Shown one piece after another: positions 1-6,040 of a stretch of 8,911 bases of DNA. Source of the DNA: Bacillota bacterium (GTDB taxonomy: Bacteria; Bacillota; Bacilli; Alicyclobacillales; SLC66); assembly GCA_021820825.1 (NCBI GenBank), contig JAKADD010000085.1:1-8911 (forward strand), in the 5' to 3' direction. Both the position numbers and the translations under genes were made by a program. The stretch's first letter is position 1; every line of letters starts with the position of its first letter. Under the pieces are notes generated by a model. It had not been told where the DNA came from. It searched no databases and saw only the letters and a program-made list of their open reading frames with translations.

Positions 1-531
1 CGGCTGCAAACAGGTGAACGCTTCCCAGCCGTTCTGGCGGCTGATGTCGATGGCTTTCTGTAACTGCCAGGCACGGAAGTTGCTCGCGCCGATGTAGCGG
101 ACCAACCCGCGCCTGACCAGATCGTTGAGTGTGGAAAGGGTTTCTTCCAAGGGTACGGCGGGATCCCATGCATGCACCTGATAGAGGTCTATGTAGTCTG
201 TGCCCAGACGGCGCAGGCTGGCTTCGATCCCATCCAGAATATGCTTGCGGCTGAGGCCAAGATCATTTTGTCCAGCGCCCATTGCGAAGCGAACCTTTGT
301 TGCAATAATGTGGTCATGGCGATTCTTTCCTCTCAGCCACGATCCGACGACTTCCTCCGCCGCTCCCTGCGTGTACACGTCAGCCGTGTCAATAAAGTTG
401 CCGCCTGACTCAATAAAACGGTCGAGCATAAGGTGGCTGTCCTCCGTGTTCATCTCGCGGCCAAACGTCATGGCCCCCAAACACAGTTCGCTGACCTTCA
501 GGCCGGTCTTGCCCATAAAGCGGTACCGCAT
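1..531 (-). CDS. Aldo/keto reductase, 3' end cut by window edge
   Basis: This gene encodes the first 177 residues of an NAD(P)H-dependent aldo/keto reductase, a cytoplasmic TIM-barrel enzyme that reduces aldehydes or ketones to alcohols. The N-terminus [20 protein letters not shown] is typical of the bacterial Tas/YrpG-like branch. The catalytic tetrad is visible: Asp48 and Tyr53 in IDTADVY, Lys79 in ATKVRF and His120 in YQVHAWD. The motif [14 protein letters not shown] (about 107-120) and YIGASNF (146-152) are also family hallmarks. Family members usually run to about 310-350 residues, so a little over half is present. The ATG start is supported by AAAGGAGAGA at 537-546, placed just upstream. 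The gene diverges from the HxlR regulator gene, which may control it. The substrate cannot be read from the sequence. Confidence 0.95.
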   Translation of the reverse strand, partial: MRYRFMGKTGLKVSELCLGAMTFGREMNTEDSHLMLDRFIESGGNFIDTADVYTQGAAEEVVGSWLRGKNRHDHIIATKVRFAMGAGQNDLGLSRKHILDGIEASLRRLGTDYIDLYQVHAWDPAVPLEETLSTLNDLVRRGLVRYIGASNFRAWQLQKAIDISRQNGWEAFTCLQP

Positions 532-575
532 CGTGATCTCTCCTTTGCTGTGGGGCAGTATGGCTTGTCATGGCT

Positions 576-604
576 ATTGTATCAAGCTTAGTACTCAATT
601 TGAA
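576..604 (-). promoter_or_regulatory. Predicted sigma-A promoter of the aldo/keto reductase gene
   Basis: On the minus strand, TTCAAA (599-604, -35, 4 of 6 consensus bases) is followed after 17 bp by TACAAT (576-581, -10, 5 of 6). This would place the transcription start near 569, leaving a short leader with the ribosome binding site before the ATG at 531. The -35 lies on top of the -35 of the divergent regulator promoter. The call rests on consensus match and spacing only. Confidence 0.55.
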
Positions 605-643
605 GAAGTATCTTATAGGTGATATAATTACAAAAAGTATACT
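590..643. promoter_or_regulatory. Candidate HxlR operators: AGTACT and AGTATACT palindromes
   Basis: Two short palindromes flank the paired promoters: AGTACT at 590-595, inside the spacer of the reductase promoter, and AGTATACT at 636-643, at the predicted start of the regulator transcript. A partial relative, AAGTATC, lies at 607-613. HxlR-family proteins bind as dimers to short dyads in such divergent regions, so these are the natural operator candidates. This is inference from position and symmetry. Confidence 0.4.
600..628 (+). promoter_or_regulatory. Predicted sigma-A promoter of the HxlR regulator gene
   Basis: TTGAAG (600-605, -35, 4 of 6) and a perfect TATAAT (623-628, -10) are separated by 17 bp. 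Transcription would start near 635, about 27 bases before the proposed GTG start at 662. The predicted start sits just before or within the palindrome AGTATACT (636-643), which suits repression by a bound regulator. Its -35 overlaps the oppositely directed promoter by five positions. Confidence 0.6.
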
Positions 644-661
644 AGACATCAAAATAGTGAG

Positions 662-1132
662 GTGGCTGTTTTGCAGAATCGTCCTGTCGCAAGTATGCGA
701 GTATCAGCGGATGTACATACCGAGTCGCAAGAAGAACCCATGGACCAGTCGGCTGCGGAAGCGCAGGTGCAGACACAGGCGTCCATGAGTTCCTTTTCCG
801 TAGCGGACAGTGAGCCGCTGTCTGACGACATGTTTGTTCCCGAGTGTTCGATTGAGAAGGCGCTGACCATCATTGGCGGTAAGTGGTCGTTTCTCATCCT
901 GCGCGAACTGTATCATGGACCGCAACGGTTCAGCGAGTTGCGGCGCAAGTTGGGCGCCGTCAGTCCGAAGTCCCTGACCGATGCGCTACGCCACCTGGAG
1001 GAACACGGGGTCCTGTCACGGCGGGCGTTTGCGACTGTTCCTGTGACCGTTGAGTATTCGGTGACCGAGAAGGGCGCCGCCTTTCACGATGTGCTCAAAG
1101 AGATGAAGAAGTGGGGCGCCCTGTGGGGCTGA
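662..1132 (+). CDS. HxlR-family winged-helix transcriptional regulator
   Basis: The product is a 156-residue DNA-binding protein of the HxlR (DUF24) family. The conserved core begins at about residue 61 with ECSIEKALTIIGGKWS, followed by FLILRELYHGPQRFSELRR (77-95), the recognition-helix region SPKSLTDALRHLEEHGVL (101-118) and the wing ending in VEYSVTEKG (130-138). Cys62, in the short stretch before the first helix, sits where redox- and electrophile-sensing members such as HypR and YodB carry their sensing cysteine. Most members have about 100-130 residues; this one has roughly 57 extra N-terminal residues rich in Ser, Gln, Ala and Glu. The GTG at 662 has no clear Shine-Dalgarno sequence, and in-frame ATG codons at 695, 740, 785 and 830 are alternatives; all keep the full core, although the last starts only five residues before Cys62. 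The gene diverges from the aldo/keto reductase gene, suggesting aldehyde- or quinone-responsive control of it. Confidence 0.9.
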   Translation: MAVLQNRPVASMRVSADVHTESQEEPMDQSAAEAQVQTQASMSSFSVADSEPLSDDMFVPECSIEKALTIIGGKWSFLILRELYHGPQRFSELRRKLGAVSPKSLTDALRHLEEHGVLSRRAFATVPVTVEYSVTEKGAAFHDVLKEMKKWGALWG

Positions 1133-1149
1133 ACGGTTCAGTCGATCAC

Positions 1150-1161
1150 CATCAATTGATG
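1150..1161. repeat. Perfect 12-bp palindrome CATCAATTGATG
   Basis: The sequence is fully self-complementary and lies 18 bp after the regulator stop codon, directly beside the A5 tract of the neighbouring hairpin. It may be part of the transcription-termination region or a protein-binding dyad. No function can be assigned. Confidence 0.4.
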
Positions 1162-1266
1162 AAAAACCCGCTTGGCCGGGATCGTATGCTGTGCCGAGGC
1201 GAGTTCGGCGTAGCTGTGTCTGAGCAGCGGCACAGTATACGATCCCGCCAGAGCAGGCACATTTTT
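1162..1266. terminator. Long stem-loop, probable bidirectional terminator
   Basis: Between the two convergent genes, CGGGATCGTATGCTGTGCCG (1177-1196) is repeated inverted at 1228-1247 with one mismatch, around a 31-base loop. Allowing one bulge on each side, the stem extends outward by six pairs (1170-1176 with 1248-1254). AAAAA at 1162-1166 and TTTTT at 1262-1266 border it. Read on the minus strand, the stem is followed after three bases by U5, which is a good intrinsic terminator for the ABC transporter operon. On the plus strand the U5 lies seven bases past the stem, a weaker terminator for the regulator gene. The stem is unusually long for a terminator, so a dispersed palindromic repeat is an alternative. 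The rest of the gap (1267-1316) shows nothing recognisable. Confidence 0.65.
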
Positions 1267-1316
1267 GGCTCATCCAGAATCATAAACATCGAAGTTGCAC
1301 TGGCAATATATGATCG

Positions 1317-2195
1317 TTACGTCTTCGGGTTCAGCGCGTCGCTCAGGCCATCGCCCAGATAATTGAACCCCAGCACAGCCAGGGCAAGGGCCACACCAGG
1401 AAATATCGCAAGCCATGGTGCAATGATCAGGTATCCCTGCGCGGTCCGCAACATCGAACCCCAACTGGGATCTGGCGGTTGCACGCCAAGGCCAAGGTAA
1501 CTGAGACTCGCTTCAGCGACGACGCCGCCTGCCAGACCCAGTGAGATTTGCACGATGACTGGAGCTAAAATATTGGGAAGGATGTGACGAAACAAGATTC
1601 GCGACCAGTGAGCACCCACTGTGACAGCCGAACTGACGTAATCCGAGTGCGCTTGAACAAGCACTTGGGCGCGCGCGATGCGGACAAAGCCGGGAATGAA
1701 TCCGATGCCGATGGCGATCTCCGCGTTAACAATGCCGCCGCCCAGTACGGCGCCAAGCACGAGCGCGAAGATCAGAAAGGGAAACGCCTGCAGGGCGTCC
1801 ATGGCGCGCATGATAACCCATTCATCCAGCCATCCCCCGACATACCCGCTGATCAATCCGAGAGTCACACCGCTGACAGCGCCGATCAAGACCGCTGTCA
1901 CAGAAACTTCAAGCGAAGTCCGTGCACCAAACAGGATCCTGGTGTAAAGATCTCGCCCCAACTCATCCGTGCCAAACCAGTGTACGCTGCTCGGACCGCT
2001 GAGCATATGGAAGAGATCGACTTGGTCCGGCGCGTAAGACGACAGGAAGGGGGCAAAAACCGCAGCGACCACGAACACGAAGACGAGCAGAACTCCAATG
2101 AGCAGCGTTCTCCGACGCAACAAACTTCTCCACTTGCCAAGACGCCTGGGAAGCGCCGGTAGACGCGCAACAACACCCCGCCGTGACAGAGACAT
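1317..2195 (-). CDS. ABC transporter permease, DppC/OppC type
   Basis: This 292-residue inner-membrane protein is the second permease of an Opp/Dpp-type importer. Residues 31-52 form the first membrane helix, followed by the subfamily hallmark GTDELGRD (75-82) at the start of the conserved domain. Helices follow at about 95-120, 137-155, 208-227 and 255-280. The coupling loop that contacts the ATPase is DYVSSAVTVGAHWSRILFRH (185-204), continuing with ILPN. EASLSYLGLGVQPPDPSWG (228-246) and the C-terminal NYLGDGLSDALNP (278-290) are typical of DppC proteins. The start lies four bases after the stop of the upstream permease gene, and a G-rich run in that gene's end serves as ribosome binding site, so translation is probably coupled. 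It is the last gene of the operon; no ATPase gene follows before the terminator. The substrate is unknown: peptides, nickel and oligosaccharides are all used by this family. Confidence 0.95.
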   Translation of the reverse strand: MSLSRRGVVARLPALPRRLGKWRSLLRRRTLLIGVLLVFVFVVAAVFAPFLSSYAPDQVDLFHMLSGPSSVHWFGTDELGRDLYTRILFGARTSLEVSVTAVLIGAVSGVTLGLISGYVGGWLDEWVIMRAMDALQAFPFLIFALVLGAVLGGGIVNAEIAIGIGFIPGFVRIARAQVLVQAHSDYVSSAVTVGAHWSRILFRHILPNILAPVIVQISLGLAGGVVAEASLSYLGLGVQPPDPSWGSMLRTAQGYLIIAPWLAIFPGVALALAVLGFNYLGDGLSDALNPKT

Positions 2196-2199
2196 GCGC

Positions 2200-3153
2200 T
2201 TAGGCCCCCCGACTGAAGCGGATCCGCGGATCGATCAATCCGTAACAGATATCCGTGATTAAGTTGACGCCCACAACAAGGAGGGCGACGACCAGCGCGC
2301 TCCCTTGGATAATCGTGTAGTCGCGACTAAATATGCTGGTGACCAACAGACTGCCAAACCCAGGCAACGAAAAAATGGTTTCGGTAATGACAAGACCGCC
2401 GAGCAATCCCGCTATCTGTAAACCGCTCTGTGTAAGCACTGGGATCAGCGCATTGCGAACCGCATGCCGCACGACTATGGTCCATCCGTGCAATCCTTTG
2501 GCCCGGGCTGTCCGCACGAACTCGGCGTCCAACACCTCGACAAGACTCGCGCGCATCATGCGCAATAACACGGCCGCCTCCCTGACTCCGGTGGCGACGA
2601 TCGGCAGAACCATCGACTGTAGATTTTGGCCAACGTTTTGCCATATCGGCACGTAGCCTGATGACGGGAACAAGTGTACACGTACAGTAAAGAGCAACAG
2701 CAACATGATCCCCAGCCAAAACGGAGGAATCGAGAGGCCGATTGAGGCGCTGAAGACAGCGGCGAGATCGGCTATCCGACCGCGGTAAACCGCTGCCAGG
2801 ATCCCGAGCGGGATAGCGATCAACCCAGCCAGTAAGATGGTGCCAATCGCGAGTTCGACCGTAACGGGAAGTCTTTGCTCAATCAGCAAGGCAACCGGAA
2901 GACCGGATTGCAAAGAGTTGCCCAGGTTGCCCCGAAAGACATTGAATAACCAGGAAAAATACTGTTCCCAAAGTGGTTTTGTCAGCCCAAGTTGCTCCCG
3001 GAGCGCCAGCAGCGCTCCGGGAGTGGCATCTTGTCCGAGGATAACTCGCGCAGGGTCCCCTGGAATCAGGTGCAGAAGACTGAACACCATGATGCTGATC
3101 AACAACAGCACCGGAATTGTCAAGAGAATCCTGCGTAACACGAACGCCAGCAT
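2200..3153 (-). CDS. ABC transporter permease, DppB/OppB type
   Basis: The product is a 317-residue inner-membrane permease that pairs with the downstream DppC-type protein. The N-terminal helix (9-30) runs into HLIPGDPARVILG (28-40), a family signature. Further membrane helices lie at about 98-123, 132-157, 178-195, 236-258 and 283-305. The coupling motif is EVLDAEFVRTARAKGLHGW (206-224), followed by the conserved RHAVRNALIPVLTQSG (229-244), and the C-terminus carries the typical LIDPRIRF (306-313). Length is normal for the family. The ATG is preceded by AAGGGG seven bases upstream. It starts 14 bp after the solute-binding protein gene and ends four bases before the second permease gene, so the three form one transcript. 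Confidence 0.95.
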   Translation of the reverse strand: MLAFVLRRILLTIPVLLLISIMVFSLLHLIPGDPARVILGQDATPGALLALREQLGLTKPLWEQYFSWLFNVFRGNLGNSLQSGLPVALLIEQRLPVTVELAIGTILLAGLIAIPLGILAAVYRGRIADLAAVFSASIGLSIPPFWLGIMLLLLFTVRVHLFPSSGYVPIWQNVGQNLQSMVLPIVATGVREAAVLLRMMRASLVEVLDAEFVRTARAKGLHGWTIVVRHAVRNALIPVLTQSGLQIAGLLGGLVITETIFSLPGFGSLLVTSIFSRDYTIIQGSALVVALLVVGVNLITDICYGLIDPRIRFSRGA

Positions 3154-3167
3154 AGCGCACCCCTTAA

Positions 3168-4718
3168 TTAGGTTAAAGTCGCCACACGGATCAGGCCATC
3201 TGGCAAGTACACGAACCCTTTGATGCTAGAGCTGAATGCGAGAACGTTGTTGGGATGATACAAGAACACGTAGGGAGAATCGTAATTGATAATTTTCATC
3301 GCCTGCGCATACAGCGCCTTGCGGGCAGCCATATCCATCACGGTGCGGGCTTTGTTCAGCAGCGTATCCACGGTCGCGTTGCTGTACTGCGATGAATTGA
3401 GCGGAGCTCCGGTGTAGAAGAAGGGATAGATGTCCTGGTCAGGATCGAATCGACCGCTCCATCCCAAGGCCATGGCCGTAAAATTACCATCTGCCGAATT
3501 GTTTAGCATGGTGCCGAAATCCAGTTGTTGAATTTTCATGGCAATGCCGTAAGGTTTGAGCATGCTCTGTATGACTTCCGCGATTTGCACGTTTTCCGGA
3601 CTGGTTGCCGTTTGCATCGTGAACGAGAAACCTTTCGCTTTTCCGCCTTTAGCCAACAGGGATCTGATCAGGGCCGGACGTGGCATTGGGGCCGTATCTT
3701 CTGACTTCACGTACGCAGGCGAAGCAGGTCCGAACGGACTATAGCCCGCCACTGCGGTGCCCTTGAAAATCGCCGACGCCAGCAAATTCCGATTGACCGC
3801 GTCATTGACCGCTTGCCGCAGGAACAGATTCGTAAAGGGGGACGCTTTGACATTCAAATAGATGCCCTGATACCCGAAGCTGGGCTTGTTTATCACCGTG
3901 AATCCAGGGGTCTGCGCCAGCGAAGCTACTTGCTGCGGCGGCACTGTATCGATGATCTGCACGTTCCCGGATTGCAGGTTTAGCAGTTCCACATTGGGGT
4001 CCGTAAATATCTTGTAATCGACTTTGGCGAAGTGCGGTTCACCGGCCACAAAGTAATGCGGATTGGCCTGCAGATCGATGTAGGATCCGAGCACGCGTTT
4101 GACGAATTCGTAAGGGCCCGTTCCGACCGGGTGATTCGTAAACCCCGCTCCCTCTTTCTTCACGGCCGTCGGAGAAACCATCATACCAGCCCTGCCAGCC
4201 AGAACATTCAATAGTGGACTAAAAGGCTTGGACAGATGGATAGTCACGGTCAGAGGACCAGTCACATCGACGGCAGAGACAGAGGATAGCGAACTGTGCC
4301 GGGGGGAGATTTTAAGCTTGTCGCGCATGAGATTAAACTTTACCGCAGCGGCGTTAAACGGCGTTCCGTCCTGAAACAAGACGCCCTTGTGCAAGCTGAT
4401 CGTGTAAGTAAGGCCGCCGTTTGACACCTTATATCCTGTAGCTAGGTCGGGCTCCAGTTGATTTTTTGCATTCAGTTGAAACAACGTATTGTAAATATTG
4501 ATCATCACTTGGCGATCGACCAAGGCACTTGACAGACTGGGGTCCAGTTTCGGCGGATCTGCGCTCAGTCCGATCGAAAGCGTTCCGCTGAAAGTGGGTG
4601 CTCGATGTGCTGCGGCCGCTGTGCTGGCGAAAGACGGTGAGGCAGCCATCAGACAGCCGCTTGCACCCAAAACCAAACTCGTAATGCCTGTAAGCCAAAC
4701 CCGTGCGCGCGTCCTCAT
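3168..4718 (-). CDS. Extracellular solute-binding protein, family 5 (Opp/Dpp type)
   Basis: This 516-residue secreted protein captures the substrate for the two downstream permeases. A signal peptide is clear: basic MRTRAR, hydrophobic WLTGITSLVLGASGC, then ASPSFA before a probable cleavage near residue 31. Cys22 in GASGC is a weak lipobox because Ala rather than Leu is at -3, so either a lipoprotein or a signal-peptidase I product is possible. The mature part shows family landmarks: LDPSLSSALVDRQVMINIYN (58-77), YTISLHKGVLFQDGTPFNA (105-123), HPVGTGPYEFV (196-206) and WSGRFDPDQDIYPFFYTG (420-437). The ATG is supported by AGGGAGGG at 4729-4736. The gene heads the operon and diverges from a LacI-family regulator gene. 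Family 5 proteins bind peptides, nickel or oligosaccharides; the neighbouring LacI regulator and glycosidase favour a carbohydrate, but this is inference. Confidence 0.94.
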   Translation of the reverse strand: MRTRARVWLTGITSLVLGASGCLMAASPSFASTAAAAHRAPTFSGTLSIGLSADPPKLDPSLSSALVDRQVMINIYNTLFQLNAKNQLEPDLATGYKVSNGGLTYTISLHKGVLFQDGTPFNAAAVKFNLMRDKLKISPRHSSLSSVSAVDVTGPLTVTIHLSKPFSPLLNVLAGRAGMMVSPTAVKKEGAGFTNHPVGTGPYEFVKRVLGSYIDLQANPHYFVAGEPHFAKVDYKIFTDPNVELLNLQSGNVQIIDTVPPQQVASLAQTPGFTVINKPSFGYQGIYLNVKASPFTNLFLRQAVNDAVNRNLLASAIFKGTAVAGYSPFGPASPAYVKSEDTAPMPRPALIRSLLAKGGKAKGFSFTMQTATSPENVQIAEVIQSMLKPYGIAMKIQQLDFGTMLNNSADGNFTAMALGWSGRFDPDQDIYPFFYTGAPLNSSQYSNATVDTLLNKARTVMDMAARKALYAQAMKIINYDSPYVFLYHPNNVLAFSSSIKGFVYLPDGLIRVATLT

Positions 4719-4757
4719 GCGTTGACTTCCCTCCCTAAAATAATGAACTTTCAGATG

Positions 4758-4790
4758 TGGACTAGTCCATCTTTGATTCTTAGGAAGAAT
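4758..4790. repeat. Two inverted repeats in the leader of the family 5 binding-protein gene
   Basis: TGGACTAGTCCA (4758-4769) is a perfect 12-bp palindrome, and outer AGAT/TCT bases could extend it over a bulge. Next to it, ATTCTT-AGG-AAGAAT (4776-4790) is a six-pair inverted repeat with a three-base loop. Both lie 40-72 bp upstream of the ATG at 4718, within the probable untranslated leader. They could be protein-binding dyads or RNA hairpins. No known riboswitch class is recognised. Confidence 0.4.
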
Positions 4791-4812
4791 ATTAGCATGG
4801 CATTACGCTTTA

Positions 4813-4840
4813 TGTATAGAGCGAATATAAGCATTTGCAA
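4813..4840 (-). promoter_or_regulatory. Possible promoter of the family 5 transporter operon
   Basis: On the minus strand TTGCAA (4835-4840, 4 of 6) is followed after 16 bp by TATACA (4813-4818, 4 of 6). An A/T-rich tract just upstream of the -35 could act as an UP-like element. The match is modest and other A/T-rich hexamers lie nearby, so this is only the best of several weak candidates. Confidence 0.3.
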
Positions 4841-4912
4841 GATAAATAAAAAGAAAGTGACAGGGTAAATGTGGAACTTCTAAAAAATCGTCTACAAGTA
4901 TTGCAAACGGTA

Positions 4913-4941
4913 TTGCAAATCCAAAACGTTTTAGATAAACT
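4913..4941 (+). promoter_or_regulatory. Possible promoter of the LacI-family regulator gene
   Basis: TTGCAA (4913-4918, 4 of 6) and TAAACT (4936-4941, 4 of 6) are separated by 17 bp. The match alone is modest, but the CG-centred operator fills the spacer exactly, a classical arrangement for repression. Transcription would begin near 4948, about 37 bases before the TTG start. Confidence 0.4.
4919..4936. promoter_or_regulatory. Operator site 1 for the LacI-family regulator
   Basis: ATCCAAAACGTTTTAGAT is an 18-bp near-palindrome: eight of nine pairs match, the core AAAACGTTTT is perfect, and it is centred on CG as in most LacI-family operators. It sits between the proposed -35 and -10 of the regulator gene, implying autoregulation, and 215 bp or so from the start of the divergent transporter operon. 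A near-identical sequence lies ahead of the hydrolase gene at 6041-6057. Binding by this particular protein is inferred. Confidence 0.65.
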
Positions 4942-4971
4942 GATTGCAAGTGTTGCGGTAGTTTGGCTATT

Positions 4972-4979
4972 GAGGTGAT
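4972..4979 (+). promoter_or_regulatory. Shine-Dalgarno sequence GAGGTGAT fixing a TTG start
   Basis: GAGGTGAT is fully complementary to the 3' end of typical bacterial 16S rRNA and lies five bases before TTG at 4985. The ATG overlapping it at 4978 is in another frame. This supports the TTG, which gives the expected LacI-family N-terminus, as the true start. Confidence 0.8.
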
Positions 4980-4984
4980 GAGGG

Positions 4985-5989
4985 TTGCCAGTCACGATTC
5001 GGGATGTGGCGAAGGCTGCGGGGGTCTCGATCACGACAGTGTCGCGGGCTTTAAACGGGTACTCGGACGTCGGGGAAAAAACCCGCAGAAAGGTTTCGCT
5101 TGTTGCGCAGGAATTGAATTATCGACCCAGTGCGGTTGCGCGCAGCCTGGTTATGAATCGGACCAAAACGATTGGGTTGCTGGTTTCGGAATTGACAAGG
5201 GATCGGGTCGGGCATTATTTCATGTTTCAGGTTATGTATGGCATGCACGATCGCCTTGCGGAACTCGGTTATGATCTGATCCTGGTCAGCACAACGACCT
5301 CCCGCCAGCGACTGGTGTCTTACCTCGATTTTTGTATGGAGCGACGACTGGACGGCGTGATTGTCATGGGCATTCGCCTGGATGATCCGTACATTCAGGA
5401 GGTGGTCGATTCGCCTCTCCCCAGTGTCGTGATCGATCTCCCCTTGCTCAGTGAACGCTGCGGGTATGTGACGACGGATAACGTGCATGGCGCCAAACTG
5501 GCGATCCGGCACCTGGCGGGCAGAGGACATCGCAAGATTGGTTTTGTGAATGGGTACAGTCAGGCAGCGGTAAGCCGCGAGCGTAAAAGAGGCTATGAGG
5601 AAGGGTTGCTGCAGGCGGGTCTCGGCTATGACGACACATTGGTCTATGAGTCGGACTTCACACTGCAGGGGGGCGCAGAAGGTTTGCGCCATCTGGTGCA
5701 TTGTCATCCCGATCTGACGGCGGTATTTTTCGCCAGCGACCTGATGGCGATCGGCGGTCTGCAACACGCGCGGGAATCGGGGATTCGCGTGCCTGAGGAA
5801 ATGGCGATTGTGGGTTACGACGATATTGAACTGGCGGAGTTTTCAACTCCGCGCCTGACGACCATTCGTCAAAAACGACTTGAAATGGGCACCCGCGCGG
5901 CTGAAATGGTCGTGGGCATGATGAAAGACAACTCGGTTCCGCAAGGGGTTCTTCTGGCGCCTGAACTGGTAGTCAGGGATACCACCTGA
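4985..5989 (+). CDS. LacI-family transcriptional regulator
   Basis: The 334-residue product is a sugar-responsive DNA-binding protein of normal length. The N-terminal helix-turn-helix is TIRDVAKAAGVSITTVSRAL (4-23), followed by LNYRPSAVARSLV (44-56), the hinge helix, whose Leu55 corresponds to the leucine that family members insert at a central CG. The periplasmic-binding-protein-like effector domain starts with KTIGLLVSEL (61-70) and includes GRGHRKIGFVNG (179-190), AVFFASDLMAIGGL (246-259) and VGYDDIELAEFSTPRLTTIR (276-295). Translation starts at TTG after a strong ribosome binding site. The gene is divergent from the family 5 transporter operon and 82 bp ahead of the hydrolase gene. Operator-like sites at 4919-4936 and 6041-6057 suggest that it represses itself and the hydrolase, and perhaps the divergent operon. 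The effector is unknown, probably a sugar or sugar oligomer. Confidence 0.95.
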   Translation: MPVTIRDVAKAAGVSITTVSRALNGYSDVGEKTRRKVSLVAQELNYRPSAVARSLVMNRTKTIGLLVSELTRDRVGHYFMFQVMYGMHDRLAELGYDLILVSTTTSRQRLVSYLDFCMERRLDGVIVMGIRLDDPYIQEVVDSPLPSVVIDLPLLSERCGYVTTDNVHGAKLAIRHLAGRGHRKIGFVNGYSQAAVSRERKRGYEEGLLQAGLGYDDTLVYESDFTLQGGAEGLRHLVHCHPDLTAVFFASDLMAIGGLQHARESGIRVPEEMAIVGYDDIELAEFSTPRLTTIRQKRLEMGTRAAEMVVGMMKDNSVPQGVLLAPELVVRDTT

Positions 5990-6040
5990 TGCTTGCGCAG
6001 ATTCGCTGAGAATCAAAAAAGGCAACACATTACGATAAAA

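Larger units (their letters stand above)
4898..4949. repeat. Cluster of TTGCAA motifs, including a 12-bp-spaced direct repeat GTATTGCAAA
   Basis: GTATTGCAAA occurs at 4898-4907 and again at 4910-4919, and a third TTGCAA lies at 4944-4949; a fourth lies outside at 4835-4840. Because TTGCAA is itself a palindrome, the pair also reads as an inverted repeat around ACGGTA. TTGCAAACG at 4901-4909 resembles half of a common LacI-family or CcpA (cre) operator. The cluster lies upstream of and within the proposed regulator promoter, so it may bind an additional regulator or extra dimers. Confidence 0.4.

Noticed and set aside
172..408. A short plus-strand open frame at the start of the window
   Set aside because: It overlaps the aldo/keto reductase gene on the opposite strand, whose catalytic residues are all recognisable.
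1584..2162. A 192-codon open frame on the plus strand
   Set aside because: It lies antisense to the DppC-type permease gene and its highly charged, low-complexity translation has no recognisable domain. The permease on the other strand explains the sequence.
4653..4655. Cys22 of the family 5 binding protein as a definite lipoprotein anchor
   Set aside because: The residue at -3 is Ala instead of Leu and a normal signal-peptidase I site follows near residue 31, so lipid attachment is possible but not supported strongly enough to assert.
4898..4949. TTGCAA repeats as a CRISPR-like or iteron array
   Set aside because: The repeats are only 6-10 bases long, few and unevenly spaced, with no replication or Cas gene nearby. 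Regulatory sites between divergent genes are the simpler reading.
5051..5767. A 238-codon open frame on the minus strand
   Set aside because: It is fully antisense to the LacI-family gene, its translation resembles no family and is rich in Gln, His and Arg, and no ribosome binding site stands out. It is a mirror of the real gene.
5993..6017. Small hairpin GATTC-GCTGA-GAATC after the regulator gene as a terminator
   Set aside because: The five-pair stem is followed by A residues rather than T residues on the plus strand, so it does not fit an intrinsic terminator.
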